A stretch of DNA of 64,000 nucleotides from Pseudomonas sp. (GCF_017744435.1 NZ_JAGIBG010000003.1:1-64000); one strand, 5' to 3'; positions 15,416-31,431 are shown, counted from the stretch's first letter. Notes: generated by a model from the letters alone, not told the origin. Translations and numbers: made by a program.

Positions 15416-17368
15416 TTACTCAGCCAGTTCGACCAGCACCGTCCCTTCGCTGACCATATCCCCTTCCTGGCAGAACAGCGCTTTCACCGTCCCACCATGG
15501 GGTGCACGAATGCTGTGCTCCATCTTCATCGCCTCCAGCACCACCAGTGCTGTTCCAGCCTCCACTACCTGCCCAGGCTCCACCAGCACCCGCACGATGC
15601 TGCCGTTCATGGGCGCCCCCAGCCCGCCCTGATGGCTGTGGCTGGCCTCGGCCTCGGCGATCGGGTCGAAGGCTTCGACGGCATGCACCTCGCCATCCCA
15701 GCGCAGAAACAGCGTGCCGCCGCGACGTACCGCCAGATAGCGGCGGCGGACACCGCCCTCGTCATGGCCCAGCTGTTCGCCATCCAGCTGCCAGGCCGAA
15801 GCGGCGCTGCGCTCCAGGGCCACCGCCTGGCTTTCGCCACCACTCACCAGGTGCAGGCTGCTGCGCGCCGGTAGCCCCAGGCGCAGGCCATTGCGCTCGG
15901 CCCATGGTGAGCGTGCATCGTCAGCCCGCTGATGCGGCGCCTGGCCTTGCAGCCAGGCTTCTGCTGCGGCTTCCCAGAAAGCCGCAGGCAATGCCTGAGG
16001 TGTTGGCAGCAGCACGTCCTGATGCCGGGGAATGAAGCCAGTATCCAGCTCGGCTGCGGCAAAGGACGGGTGGGCCAGGATGCGGCGGAGGAAGGCGATG
16101 TTGGTCTTCAGCCCGCCGATGGCGAATTCATCGAGCATCGCCAGCAAGCGCAGGCGTGCCTGCTCGCGGTCCTGACCCCAGGCAATCAGTTTGCCCAGCA
16201 TCGGGTCGTAGAACGGCGAGACCACATCACCTTCGCTGACCCCGCTGTCCACCCGGCGGCCTTCGCCCGCTGCCGACTCGCGGTACAGCGTGAGCGTGCC
16301 AGTGGCTGGCAGGAATTCATTGGCCGGGTCCTCGGCATACAGGCGCACCTCGATGGCATGCCCGATCAGCGGCACCTGTGCCTGGGTGATCGGCAGCGGC
16401 TCGCCGCAAGCCACGCGAATCTGCCAGGCCACCAGGTCGAGGCCGGTGATGGCTTCGGTGACCGGGTGTTCGACCTGCAGGCGGGTGTTCATCTCCATGA
16501 AGAAGAACTCGCCACGGGCATCGAGCAGGAACTCGACGGTGCCGGCACCGACGTAGCCGATGGCCTGGGCCGCGCGTACCGCTGCCTCGCCCATCGCCTG
16601 GCGCAACTCGGCGGACAGGCCCGGCGCGGGCGCTTCCTCGACCACCTTCTGGTGGCGGCGCTGGATCGAGCAGTCCCGCTCGTTGAGGTACAGGCAGTTG
16701 CCGTGCTGGTCGGCGAACACCTGGATTTCCACATGGCGTGGCTTGAGCACGTACTTTTCCACCAGCATGCGCGCATCGCCGAACGACGACTGCGCCTCAC
16801 GCTGGGCCGAGGCCAGGGCGTCGGCCAGCTGGCTTTCGTCTTCGACCACTTTCATGCCCTTGCCGCCACCCCCGGCGCTGGCCTTGAGCAGCACCGGGTA
16901 GCCGATGCGCTCGGCGGCGGCGCGGAAGGTATCCAGGTCTTGCGCTTCACCGTGGTAGCCGGGCACCAGCGGCACGCCGGCTTCTTCCATCAGTGCCTTG
17001 GCCGCCGACTTGCTGCCCATGGCATCGATGGCACTGGCCGGTGGGCCGAGGAAGATCAGCCCGGCCTGTTCGATGGCACGGGCAAAACCCGCGTTCTCGG
17101 ACAGGAAGCCGTAGCCCGGGTGGATGGCCTGGGCACCACTGGCCTTGGCTGCGGCGAGAATCTTGTCGATCACCAGGTAGCTGTCGGCGGCCTTGCTGCC
17201 GCCCAGGTCGACGCGAATATCCGCTTCGCGGCTGTGGCGGGCATCACGGTCGGTGGCGCTGTGCACGGCGACGGTGGTCAGGCCCATGGCCTTGGCGGTG
17301 CGCATCACCCGGCAGGCGATTTCGCCGCGGTTGGCGACCAGCAGGGTGGTCAAAGCGGGGCGGCTCAT
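15416..17368 (-). CDS. liuD: Methylcrotonyl-CoA carboxylase, biotin carboxylase/carrier subunit
   Basis: A 650-residue alpha subunit. The N-terminal biotin carboxylase region (about 1-450) includes VANRGEIACRVMRTAKAM, the ATP-grasp glycine loop KASAGGGGKGM, and EMNTRLQVEHPVTE. A linker domain follows, and the biotinyl domain carries the target Lys in the AMKM motif near residue 614. With the carboxyltransferase encoded two genes upstream it carboxylates 3-methylcrotonyl-CoA to 3-methylglutaconyl-CoA in leucine and isovalerate breakdown. Its ATG overlaps the liuC stop by 4 bases, so translation is coupled. It is the last gene of the liuABCD operon and is followed by a REP pair. In P. putida the same gene is often called mccA. 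Confidence 0.95.
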   Translation of the reverse strand: MSRPALTTLLVANRGEIACRVMRTAKAMGLTTVAVHSATDRDARHSREADIRVDLGGSKAADSYLVIDKILAAAKASGAQAIHPGYGFLSENAGFARAIEQAGLIFLGPPASAIDAMGSKSAAKALMEEAGVPLVPGYHGEAQDLDTFRAAAERIGYPVLLKASAGGGGKGMKVVEDESQLADALASAQREAQSSFGDARMLVEKYVLKPRHVEIQVFADQHGNCLYLNERDCSIQRRHQKVVEEAPAPGLSAELRQAMGEAAVRAAQAIGYVGAGTVEFLLDARGEFFFMEMNTRLQVEHPVTEAITGLDLVAWQIRVACGEPLPITQAQVPLIGHAIEVRLYAEDPANEFLPATGTLTLYRESAAGEGRRVDSGVSEGDVVSPFYDPMLGKLIAWGQDREQARLRLLAMLDEFAIGGLKTNIAFLRRILAHPSFAAAELDTGFIPRHQDVLLPTPQALPAAFWEAAAEAWLQGQAPHQRADDARSPWAERNGLRLGLPARSSLHLVSGGESQAVALERSAASAWQLDGEQLGHDEGGVRRRYLAVRRGGTLFLRWDGEVHAVEAFDPIAEAEASHSHQGGLGAPMNGSIVRVLVEPGQVVEAGTALVVLEAMKMEHSIRAPHGGTVKALFCQEGDMVSEGTVLVELAE

Positions 17369-18180
17369 GGGCGCGGCTCCTTCTTGTCGTCGGTTTGCCA
17401 GGCCGGGCGGCGCTTTTCCAGGAAGGCGCGCAGGCCCTCCTGGCCTTCGGCGCTGACCCGGATGCGGGCGATGGTGTTTTCACAGTAGCGGCGCAGGGCC
17501 GGGCTGAGTTCGCCGTCGTCCACTTCGCGCAGCAGGTCCTTGGTGGCGCGCAGTGCTTGCGGGCTGTTCTGCAGCATATTGCTCACCCAGGCTTCGACCT
17601 GTGCATCCAGTTCGCTGGCCGGGTACACCTCGGCCAGCAGGCCCAGCTCGCGGGCCCGCACGCCGCTGAAGCGCTCGGCGGTCAGGGCGTAGCGGCGCGC
17701 GGCGCGTTCGCCGATGGCCTTGACCACGAACGGGCTGATCACTGCCGGGGCCAGGCCGATGCGCACTTCCGACAGGCACAGCTGGGCGTCTTCGGCGCCA
17801 ATGGCCATGTCACAGCAGCTGATCAGGCCCAGCGCGCCGCCGAAGGCCGCACCTTGCACCACGGCCAGGGTCGGCGCCTTGAGGCGGTGCAGGGCATACA
17901 TCAGCTCGCCGAGCTCGCGGGCGTCATCCAGGTTGGTGTTGAAGTCCAGTTGCGCCGATTGCTGCATCCAGGCCAGGTCGGCACCGGCGCTGAAGTGCCG
18001 GCCGCGGCCGCGCAGCAGCAGGAAACGCAGGCCGGCGTCTTCGGCCAACTGGTCGAGGGCGACGATCAGCTCGCGGATCATCAGCGCGTTGAAGGCGTTG
18101 TTCTTGTCCTCGCGGCTCAGCCACAGGGTGGCGAAGCCGCGTGGGTCGCGAATCACTTCGAGGGTGCTGAAATCGCTCAT
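17365..18180 (-). CDS. liuC: 3-Methylglutaconyl-CoA hydratase (crotonase family)
   Basis: A 271-residue enoyl-CoA hydratase/isomerase family member. Visible features are GRHFSAGADLAWMQ (oxyanion-hole segment), AVVQGAAFGGALGLISCCD with the second oxyanion Gly, and LCLSEVRIGLAPAVISPFV with the catalytic Glu. It hydrates 3-methylglutaconyl-CoA to 3-hydroxy-3-methylglutaryl-CoA. It starts 3 bases after liuB and overlaps liuD by 4 bases. The next step, HMG-CoA lyase (liuE), is not in the window. Confidence 0.92.
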   Translation of the reverse strand: MSDFSTLEVIRDPRGFATLWLSREDKNNAFNALMIRELIVALDQLAEDAGLRFLLLRGRGRHFSAGADLAWMQQSAQLDFNTNLDDARELGELMYALHRLKAPTLAVVQGAAFGGALGLISCCDMAIGAEDAQLCLSEVRIGLAPAVISPFVVKAIGERAARRYALTAERFSGVRARELGLLAEVYPASELDAQVEAWVSNMLQNSPQALRATKDLLREVDDGELSPALRRYCENTIARIRVSAEGQEGLRAFLEKRRPAWQTDDKKEPRP

Positions 18181-18183
18181 GGG

Positions 18184-19791
<1,608 letters not shown>

Positions 19792-19810
19792 GTGCGCCCG
19801 TCCCTCGTGC

Positions 19811-20974
19811 TCAGCGGGTTTCGTTGAACAGTTCGCGGCCGATCAGCATCCGGCGGATTTCGCTGGTGCCGGCACCGATCTCGTACAGCTTGGCGTCGCG
19901 CAGCAGGCGGCCAGCCGGGAATTCGTTGATGTAGCCGTTGCCGCCGAGTATCTGGATCGCTTCCAGGGCCATTTGTGTAGCGCGTTCGGCGGTGTAGAGG
20001 ATCACCCCGGCGGCGTCCTTGCGGGTGGTCTCGCCACGGTCGCAGGCCTGGGCCACGGCATACAGGTAGGCGCGGCTGGCATTGAGCTGGGTGTACATGT
20101 CGGCGATCTTGCCCTGGATCAGCTGGAACTCGCCGATGCTCTGGCCGAACTGCTTGCGGTCGTGGATGTACGGCACGACGAGGTCCATGCAGCTTTGCAT
20201 GATGCCGGTCGGGCCGCCGGACAGCACCACGCGCTCGTAGTCCAGGCCGCTCATCAGCACGCGCACGCCGCCGTTGAGCTGGCCGAGGATGTTCTCTGCC
20301 GGCACTTCGACGCCGTCGAAAAACAGCTCGCAGGTGTTGGAGCCGCGCATGCCCAGCTTGTCGAACTTGTTGCTGCGGCTGAAGCCTTTCCAGTCACGTT
20401 CGACGATGAACGCGGTGATGCCGTGGGGGCCCTTGTCCAGGTCGGTCTTGGCGTAGATCACGTAGGTGTTGGCGTCGGGGCCGTTGGTGATCCACGTCTT
20501 GCTGCCGTTGAGCACGTAGTGGTCGCCGCGTTTTTCGGCGCGCAGTTTCATCGACACCACGTCGGAACCGGCGTTGGGTTCGCTCATGGCCAGGGCGCCG
20601 ATGTGCTCGCCGCTGATCAGCTTGGGCAGGTACTTGAGCTTCTGCTCGTGGGTGCCGTTGCGGTTGATCTGGTTGACGCAGAGGTTGGAGTGGGCGCCGT
20701 AGGACAGCGCGACCGAGGCCGAGCCGCGGCTGATTTCTTCCATCGACACCACGTGGGCCAGGTAGCCCAGGCCGGCGCCGCCGTATTCTTCCGAAACGGT
20801 GATGCCCAGCAGCCCCATGTCGCCGAACTTGCGCCACATGTCGGCGGGGAACAGGTTGTCATGGTCGATCTGTGCGGCGCGCGGGGCCAGCTCGGCGGCA
20901 ACGAAGGTGCGCACCTGGTCGCGGAGCATGTCGATGGTTTCGCCCAGGGCGAAGTTCAGGGTGGGGTAATGCAT
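19811..20974 (-). CDS. liuA: Isovaleryl-CoA dehydrogenase
   Basis: A 387-residue flavin (FAD) acyl-CoA dehydrogenase. Signature segments are [16 protein letters not shown] and [19 protein letters not shown], and the catalytic base lies in [13 protein letters not shown] Glu at this inner position, rather than the usual C-terminal site, is typical of isovaleryl-CoA dehydrogenases. [17 protein letters not shown] is also present. It oxidises isovaleryl-CoA to 3-methylcrotonyl-CoA and passes electrons to ETF. First gene of the liu operon; AAGGTG precedes the ATG. Two LiuR-like boxes lie 88-153 bases upstream. Confidence 0.95.
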   Translation of the reverse strand: MHYPTLNFALGETIDMLRDQVRTFVAAELAPRAAQIDHDNLFPADMWRKFGDMGLLGITVSEEYGGAGLGYLAHVVSMEEISRGSASVALSYGAHSNLCVNQINRNGTHEQKLKYLPKLISGEHIGALAMSEPNAGSDVVSMKLRAEKRGDHYVLNGSKTWITNGPDANTYVIYAKTDLDKGPHGITAFIVERDWKGFSRSNKFDKLGMRGSNTCELFFDGVEVPAENILGQLNGGVRVLMSGLDYERVVLSGGPTGIMQSCMDLVVPYIHDRKQFGQSIGEFQLIQGKIADMYTQLNASRAYLYAVAQACDRGETTRKDAAGVILYTAERATQMALEAIQILGGNGYINEFPAGRLLRDAKLYEIGAGTSEIRRMLIGRELFNETR

Positions 20975-21061
20975 GCTGGGGCACCTTGTTGTTCTTGAAA
21001 TAGGGGTAACACCGTATCTCAGGGTTCGGCGTCAAGCCTGGGGTCGGTGTCGTTTGTCACC

Positions 21062-21077
21062 TTTACGTTAACGTAAA
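21062..21077. promoter_or_regulatory. LiuR-like operator 1 (perfect palindrome)
   Basis: TTTACGTTAACGTAAA is a perfect 16-bp palindrome in the liuA/acyl-CoA ligase divergent region. It fits the TTTACG...CGTAAA motif known for LiuR, the MerR-family repressor of branched-chain amino acid catabolism in proteobacteria. It is the nearer of the two sites to liuA. Confidence 0.8.
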
Positions 21078-21111
21078 CCTGCCTTCTGTCACTGTCAATC
21101 GGCTCATCACC

Positions 21112-21127
21112 TTTACGTAAACGTAAA
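21112..21127. promoter_or_regulatory. LiuR-like operator 2
   Basis: TTTACGTAAACGTAAA differs by one base from the site at 21062 and starts exactly 50 bp from it, about five helical turns. It is nearer the acyl-CoA ligase gene, so one site per promoter or a looped pair are both possible. Confidence 0.78.
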
Positions 21128-21191
21128 TCTGCGCCAGAGTATTCCCAGCTCGTTTCAGCCGTGCCCAGAACAACCACAAGAAGGGACACCC

Positions 21192-22874
21192 ATGAGTCAA
21201 CCAAGCTACACCCGCGGCCGCCAGGACCAACCGCTGCTGACCCTGACCATCGGCCAGGCCTTCGATGCCACCGTGGCCCGCTGCGCCAACGGCGAAGCGC
21301 TGGTGGTGCGCCACCAGGGCCTGCGCTACAGCTGGCGGCAGTTGGCCGAACAGGTCGACCTGCATGCCCGTGCCCTGATGGCCCTGGGCGTGAACACCGG
21401 CGACCGGGTCGGCATCTGGTCGCCCAACTGCGCCCAGTGGTGCATTTTGCAGCTGGCCAGCGCCAAGGTCGGCGCGATCCTGGTCAACATCAACCCGGCC
21501 TATCGCGTGGGTGAACTGGAGTACGTACTACGCCAGTCCGGCTGCCGCTGGCTGGTGTGTGCCGATGCCTTCAAGAGCTCCGATTACCATGCCATGGTTC
21601 AGGCGCTGGTACCGGAACTGGCGACCAGCAACCTGGGTGAGCTGGCCAGTGAACGCCTGCCCGAACTGCGCGGGGTGATCAGCCTGGCGGCCAACCCGCC
21701 CAGCGGCTTCCTGCCGTGGCCGGCTTTGGCCGAGCGGGCAGGGCAGACTTCGACCGAAGCCTATGCGGCACGTCAGCAGGGCCTGCAGTTCGACCAGCCG
21801 GTGAACATCCAGTACACCTCCGGCACCACCGGCGCGCCCAAGGGCGCCACGCTCAGCCACTACAACATCCTCAACAACGGCTTCATGGTCGGCGAGAGCC
21901 TGGGCCTGAGCGAACGTGACCGCATGGTGATCCCGGTGCCGCTGTACCACTGCTTCGGCATGGTCATGGCCAACCTCGGCTGCATCACCCACGGCAGCAC
22001 CATGGTCTACCCCAACGACGCCTTCGACGCCGAGCTGACCCTGCGCGCCGTAGCCGAGGAGCGCGCCAGCATCCTCTATGGCGTGCCGACCATGTTCATC
22101 GCCATGCTCGACCACCCTTCGCGCACGCAGCTGGACCTGTCGACCCTGCGCAGCGGCATCATGGCCGGCGCCACCTGCCCGATCGAGGTGATGCGCCGGG
22201 TGATCGACCAGATGCACATGGCCGAAGTGCAGATCGCCTATGGCATGACCGAGACCAGCCCGGTGTCGCTGCAGACCGGCCCGGAGGATGAACTGGAATT
22301 GCGCGTGACCACCGTCGGCCGCACCCAGCCACAGCTGGAAACCAAGCTGGTGGACGCTGATGGCTGCATCGTCGGCCGCGGCGAGATTGGCGAACTGTGC
22401 ACCCGTGGCTACAGCGTGATGCTCGGCTACTGGGACAACCCCCAGGCCACGGCGGACGCCATCGACCCGGCCGGCTGGATGCATTCGGGCGACCTGGCAG
22501 TGATGGACGAGCAGGGCCATGTGCGCATCGTCGGGCGCAACAAGGACATGATCATTCGCGGCGGCGAGAACATCTATCCGCGAGAGCTGGAAGAGTTCTT
22601 CTACACCCATCCGGCGGTGGCCGATGCGCAGGTGGTCGGTATTCCGTGCAGCCGTTATGGCGAGGAAATCGTGGCCTGGATCAAGCTGCACCCGGGGCAT
22701 AGCGCCACGGTCGAGGAATTGCAGGGCTGGTGCAAAGCGCGCATTGCGCACTTCAAGGTGCCACGGCATTTCCGCTTCGTTGACGAGTTCCCGATGACGG
22801 TGACCGGCAAGGTGCAGAAGTTCAGGATGCGCGAGATCAGTGTGGCGGAAATTGCCACTGTAACTGCCGGTTGA
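21192..22874 (+). CDS. AMP-binding acyl-CoA ligase, LiuR-linked
   Basis: A 560-residue member of the ANL superfamily of acyl-CoA synthetases. Motifs in order are the P-loop-like YTSGTTGAPKGATLSH, YGMTETSPVS, the adenylate-binding GWMHSGDLAVMDEQGHVRIV followed by GRNKDMIIRGGENIYPRE, and the C-terminal catalytic Lys in TVTGKVQKFRMR. It would activate a carboxylic acid to its CoA thioester using ATP. The shared promoter region with two LiuR boxes suggests an acid feeding the liu pathway, such as isovalerate or 3-methylcrotonate, but medium-chain fatty acids are equally possible from sequence. AAGGG precedes ATG 21192. It is a single-gene unit ending at a REP pair. Confidence 0.88.
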   Translation: MSQPSYTRGRQDQPLLTLTIGQAFDATVARCANGEALVVRHQGLRYSWRQLAEQVDLHARALMALGVNTGDRVGIWSPNCAQWCILQLASAKVGAILVNINPAYRVGELEYVLRQSGCRWLVCADAFKSSDYHAMVQALVPELATSNLGELASERLPELRGVISLAANPPSGFLPWPALAERAGQTSTEAYAARQQGLQFDQPVNIQYTSGTTGAPKGATLSHYNILNNGFMVGESLGLSERDRMVIPVPLYHCFGMVMANLGCITHGSTMVYPNDAFDAELTLRAVAEERASILYGVPTMFIAMLDHPSRTQLDLSTLRSGIMAGATCPIEVMRRVIDQMHMAEVQIAYGMTETSPVSLQTGPEDELELRVTTVGRTQPQLETKLVDADGCIVGRGEIGELCTRGYSVMLGYWDNPQATADAIDPAGWMHSGDLAVMDEQGHVRIVGRNKDMIIRGGENIYPRELEEFFYTHPAVADAQVVGIPCSRYGEEIVAWIKLHPGHSATVEELQGWCKARIAHFKVPRHFRFVDEFPMTVTGKVQKFRMREISVAEIATVTAG

Positions 22875-22887
22875 TGTGTTGGCTTGT

Positions 22888-22985
22888 CCGGCCCTTTCGC
22901 GGGCACGCCCGCTCCCACAGGTACCGCGCCAGACTTGAAGACGGCGCGGTACCTGTGGGAGCGGGTTTACCCACGAAAGGGCCGG
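22888..22985. repeat. REP pair with extended stem
   Basis: Inverted REP cores (CGCGGGCACGCCCGCTCCCACAGG type) whose pairing continues inward through GGTACCGCGCC/GGCGCGGTACC, so the stem is longer than in most copies here and the loop is only about 11 bases. One outer arm has changed (TTTACCCACG). It lies between convergent genes ending at 22874 and 22991. Confidence 0.9.
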
Positions 22986-22990
22986 AAGGG

Positions 22991-23227
22991 TCAGCGCAGC
23001 TCCATTGCCTTGCAAAGCCCCGCGGCAAGCTCGGCAACGGTCTGGTAATCACGGCGCAAGTGCACGCCGTAACGTGCCTCCAGCCCCATCAGCGCGAATT
23101 CGCATTTATCCCTGTCCTGATGCGCCAGCCAAGTCCCCAGCCATGGATCGACCACCCCGGCATCCTGCAGGTAGTCGATTACTTGTCGCTCGAATTCCAT
23201 GCGCAGCCAATGGGTCGCGATATGCAC
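22991..23227 (-). CDS. Conserved small hypothetical protein
   Basis: A 78-residue protein of unknown function, starting (V/M)HIATHWLRMEFE and containing DYLQDAGVVDPWLGTWLAHQ and an LEARYGVHLRRDY segment. I chose a GTG at 23227 because AAGGAG lies 8 bases upstream; the longer frame to 23281 has no ribosome site. It is soluble, with no signal or membrane helix. It lies next to the proline-rich small gene and the glgE operon but on the opposite strand, so no functional link can be claimed. Confidence 0.65.
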   Translation of the reverse strand: MHIATHWLRMEFERQVIDYLQDAGVVDPWLGTWLAHQDRDKCEFALMGLEARYGVHLRRDYQTVAELAAGLCKAMELR

Positions 23228-23324
23228 GATAGGGGCTCCTTGGCATAAAAAGGGAGCCCTCATCTTCAACACCGCCGGCAAACCGCGCTACTGGCAAAAA
23301 TATCAGTCCGCCGTCGTCTACCCT

Positions 23325-23486
23325 TTAAGCCTTCACCGGTGGTTCTTCACTCGGCGGATCGCCCACTGTCGGCGGCATGGTCGGCTTGATCGGCAGCTCG
23401 TTCGGATCGTCTTCCGGCACGGGCGGCGGCAAGCTTGGGTCGTCGATATTGGGATCGGGTGTTTCCGGTGGAATCGGAATGTTCAT
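23325..23486 (-). CDS. Small proline-rich acidic protein
   Basis: A 53-residue protein starting MNIPIPPETPDPNIDD and made almost wholly of Pro, Glu, Asp and small residues, with PP pairs recurring every few residues (SLPPPVPEDDPNE, MPPTVGDPPSEEPPV). It should be unstructured. GAGG precedes ATG 23486. Such short Pro-rich proteins sit upstream of glgE in some pseudomonads as far as I recall, but no function is known to me. Its promoter would lie in the 140-base region shared with glgE. Confidence 0.6.
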   Translation of the reverse strand: MNIPIPPETPDPNIDDPSLPPPVPEDDPNELPIKPTMPPTVGDPPSEEPPVKA

Positions 23487-23564
23487 TGCCTGACCTCGCG
23501 TGGATGAATTGAAGAGGTGCTGCAGGCTGTGACCGCTGGCAGCTGCCGTTCGCTCAATTTTTTT

Positions 23565-23591
23565 GAACCCCACGCCTGTGCCCGGCTCTGA
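23565..23591 (+). promoter_or_regulatory. Possible AlgU/sigmaE-type promoter of the glgE operon
   Basis: GAACCC (23565-23570), a 16-base spacer, then TCTGA (23587-23591) closely match the AlgU/sigmaE consensus GAACTT-N16-TCTGA. Transcription would start near 23598, about 30 bases ahead of the glgE ATG. AlgU control would fit osmotic induction of trehalose synthesis. Prediction from pattern only. Confidence 0.45.
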
Positions 23592-23626
23592 ACCCTTACC
23601 GCCACCAGCCTGAGGGAGCAAGGTCG

Positions 23627-25645
23627 ATGTCACGAAACGAGCCCTTTGAAAGCGTGCCCATGGCGAACGATCACCCGGACCAGGCCATCAGCCTGTCCCA
23701 GGCGCTGCTGGCACCGCGCATCGTGATCGAAGACACCCAACCCGTGCTCGAAGCCGGCACCTTCGCCGCCAAGGCCATCAGCGGCCAGCCGGTCGCCGTC
23801 AGCAGCAAGGTCTACGGCGACGGCCACGACCGCCTGGCGGTGGTGCTCAACTGGCGCCAGGCTCACAGCCGCCGCTGGCACTGCGTGCCGATGCAATCGC
23901 CGGGCAACGACCTGTGGCTGGCCGAGTTCACCCCCACCGAACTGGGCCCGCACCTGTTCAGCATCGAGGCCTGGATCGACCCGTTCGCCACCTACTGCCA
24001 CGACCTGGAGAAGAAGTACCACGCCGGGGTCGAGGTCAAACTGGAGCTGGAAGAGGGCCGACTGATGCTCGGCCAGGGTATCGACCTCAGCGAAGGCGAG
24101 CTGCGCGAGGAGATCCAAGCCTTGCAACAGCAGCTGGTTTCGCTCAAGGCCGATGACCAGGTGGCGTTGCTGCTGCACCCTGACACCGCCCGGCTGATGG
24201 CCGAAGCCGAGCACCGCAGCTACCTGACCCGCAGCCGTGAGTTTCCCGTCGATGTCGACCGGCCGGCTGCGCTGTTCGCCAGCTGGTACGAGCTGTTCCC
24301 GCGCTCGATCACCGATAGCCGCGAGCGCCACGGCACCTTCAACGACGTCCACGAACGCCTGCCGATGATCCGTGACATGGGCTTCGACGTGCTGTACTTC
24401 CCGCCGATCCACCCGATCGGCACCCAGCACCGCAAGGGCCGCAACAACGCCCTGCGCGCAGAGCCCGGCGACCCCGGCAGCCCCTATGCGATCGGCAGCC
24501 CGGAGGGCGGCCACGAGGCCATCCACCCGCAGCTGGGCACCCGCGAGGACTTCCGCCGGCTGGTCGCCGCCGCCGCCGAACACGGCCTGGAAATCGCCCT
24601 GGACTTCGCCATCCAGTGCTCCCAGGACCACCCCTGGCTGAAGGAGCACCCCGGCTGGTTCAGCTGGCGCCCCGACGGCACCATTCGTTACGCCGAGAAC
24701 CCGCCGAAGAAGTACCAGGACATCGTCAACGTCGACTTCTACGCCGCCGACGCCGTGCCGAGCCTGTGGCTGGCCCTGCGTGACGTGGTGGTTGGCTGGG
24801 TCGAGGAGGGCGTGAAGACCTTCCGCGTCGACAACCCGCACACCAAGCCGCTGCCGTTCTGGCAATGGCTGATCGCCAATGTGCGCAGCCAGCACCCCGA
24901 GGTGATCTTCCTCGCCGAAGCCTTCACCAAGCCTGCGATGATGGCGCGCCTGGGCAAGGTGGGCTATGCGCAGAGCTACACCTACTTCACCTGGCGCAAC
25001 AGCAAGCAGGAGCTGCGCGAGTACTTTGAGGAACTCAACCAGCCGCCGTGGCGCTACTGCTACCGGCCGAACTTCTTCGTCAACACGCCAGACATCAACC
25101 CCTATTTCCTGCACACCTCGGGCCGCTCCGGGTTTCTCATCCGTGCCGCACTGGCGACCATGGGCTCGGGTTTGTGGGGCATGTATTCAGGCTTCGAACT
25201 GTGCGAAGGCACGCCGCTGCCGGGCAAGGAGGAGTACCTGGATTCGGAGAAGTACGAGATCCGCCCGCGCGACTTCAACCAGCCCGGCAACATCGTCGCC
25301 GAGATTGCCCAGCTCAATCGCATCCGCCGGCAGAACCGAGCATTGCAGACGCACCTGGGCGTGGCGTTCTTCAACTGCTGGAACGACAACATCCTGTATT
25401 TCGCCAAGCGCACGCCCGAGCGCGACAACTACATCCTGGTGGCGATCAGCCTCGACCCGCACAACGCCCAGGAGGCCAGCTTCGAGTTGCCGTTGTGGGA
25501 GCTGGGGCTGGACGACAACGCCGACACCCTGGGCGAGGACCTGATGAACGGCCACCGCTGGACCTGGCATGGCAAGACCCAATGGATGCGCATCGAGCCC
25601 TGGCACCAGCCGTTTGGCATCTGGCGCATCGAGAAAGCTCGCTAG
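23627..25645 (+). CDS. glgE: Alpha-1,4-glucan:maltose-1-phosphate maltosyltransferase
   Basis: A 672-residue GH13_3 enzyme that transfers maltosyl units from maltose-1-phosphate to the non-reducing ends of alpha-1,4-glucan. It has an N-terminal beta-sandwich domain (about 25-120), a helical insertion, and a TIM barrel with YFPPIHPIG and catalytic nucleophile Asp in KTFRVDNPHTKPLPFW. The acid/base Glu is in VIFLAEAFTKP. The residues needed for phosphate binding are in segments conserved in GlgE, and length is as expected. GGGAGCAAGG precedes ATG 23627. It is the first gene of glgE-treS-glgB and takes the product of the maltokinase half of TreS. Confidence 0.95.
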   Translation: MSRNEPFESVPMANDHPDQAISLSQALLAPRIVIEDTQPVLEAGTFAAKAISGQPVAVSSKVYGDGHDRLAVVLNWRQAHSRRWHCVPMQSPGNDLWLAEFTPTELGPHLFSIEAWIDPFATYCHDLEKKYHAGVEVKLELEEGRLMLGQGIDLSEGELREEIQALQQQLVSLKADDQVALLLHPDTARLMAEAEHRSYLTRSREFPVDVDRPAALFASWYELFPRSITDSRERHGTFNDVHERLPMIRDMGFDVLYFPPIHPIGTQHRKGRNNALRAEPGDPGSPYAIGSPEGGHEAIHPQLGTREDFRRLVAAAAEHGLEIALDFAIQCSQDHPWLKEHPGWFSWRPDGTIRYAENPPKKYQDIVNVDFYAADAVPSLWLALRDVVVGWVEEGVKTFRVDNPHTKPLPFWQWLIANVRSQHPEVIFLAEAFTKPAMMARLGKVGYAQSYTYFTWRNSKQELREYFEELNQPPWRYCYRPNFFVNTPDINPYFLHTSGRSGFLIRAALATMGSGLWGMYSGFELCEGTPLPGKEEYLDSEKYEIRPRDFNQPGNIVAEIAQLNRIRRQNRALQTHLGVAFFNCWNDNILYFAKRTPERDNYILVAISLDPHNAQEASFELPLWELGLDDNADTLGEDLMNGHRWTWHGKTQWMRIEPWHQPFGIWRIEKAR

Positions 25646-25661
25646 CACGGCACACCACTAT

Positions 25662-25751
25662 CCCTGTGGGAGCGGGCGTGCCCGCGAACACCGGCAAAGC
25701 CGGTGCCATGCACCGAGGTGCCTGCTTCGCGGGCTAGCCCGCTCCCACAGG
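25662..25751. repeat. REP pair in reversed orientation inside the glgE-treS gap
   Basis: Two REP cores are arranged outward relative to the other pairs in the window: CCTGTGGGAGCGGGC comes first and GCCCGCTCCCACAGG last. Between them is a second small hairpin (CACCGGC-AAA-GCCGGTG, 25689-25706). It fills most of the 140 bases between glgE and treS, within what otherwise looks like one operon. Confidence 0.9.
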
Positions 25752-25785
25752 AAGTTGCGCGCAACCGGACAGAAAGGAGTCACCC

Positions 25786-31314
<5,529 letters not shown>

Positions 31315-31327
31315 TTTATTGCCTGTA

Positions 31328-31431
31328 CTGGCCTCTTCGCGGGCAAGCCCGCTCCCACAGGTAGTGCACCCACCTCAAGGTCTGTGTAGTACCTGTGGGA
31401 GCGGGTCTACCCGCGAAGGGGCCAGGCCTGC
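31328..31431. repeat. REP pair between converging glgB and autotransporter-like gene
   Basis: Inverted REP cores (CGCGGGCAAGCCCGCTCCCACAGG and complement) with outer flanks CTGGCCTCTTC/GAAGGGGCCAG. The element ends one base before the stop codon of the minus-strand gene at 31432 and starts 13 bases after the glgB stop. Confidence 0.92.
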
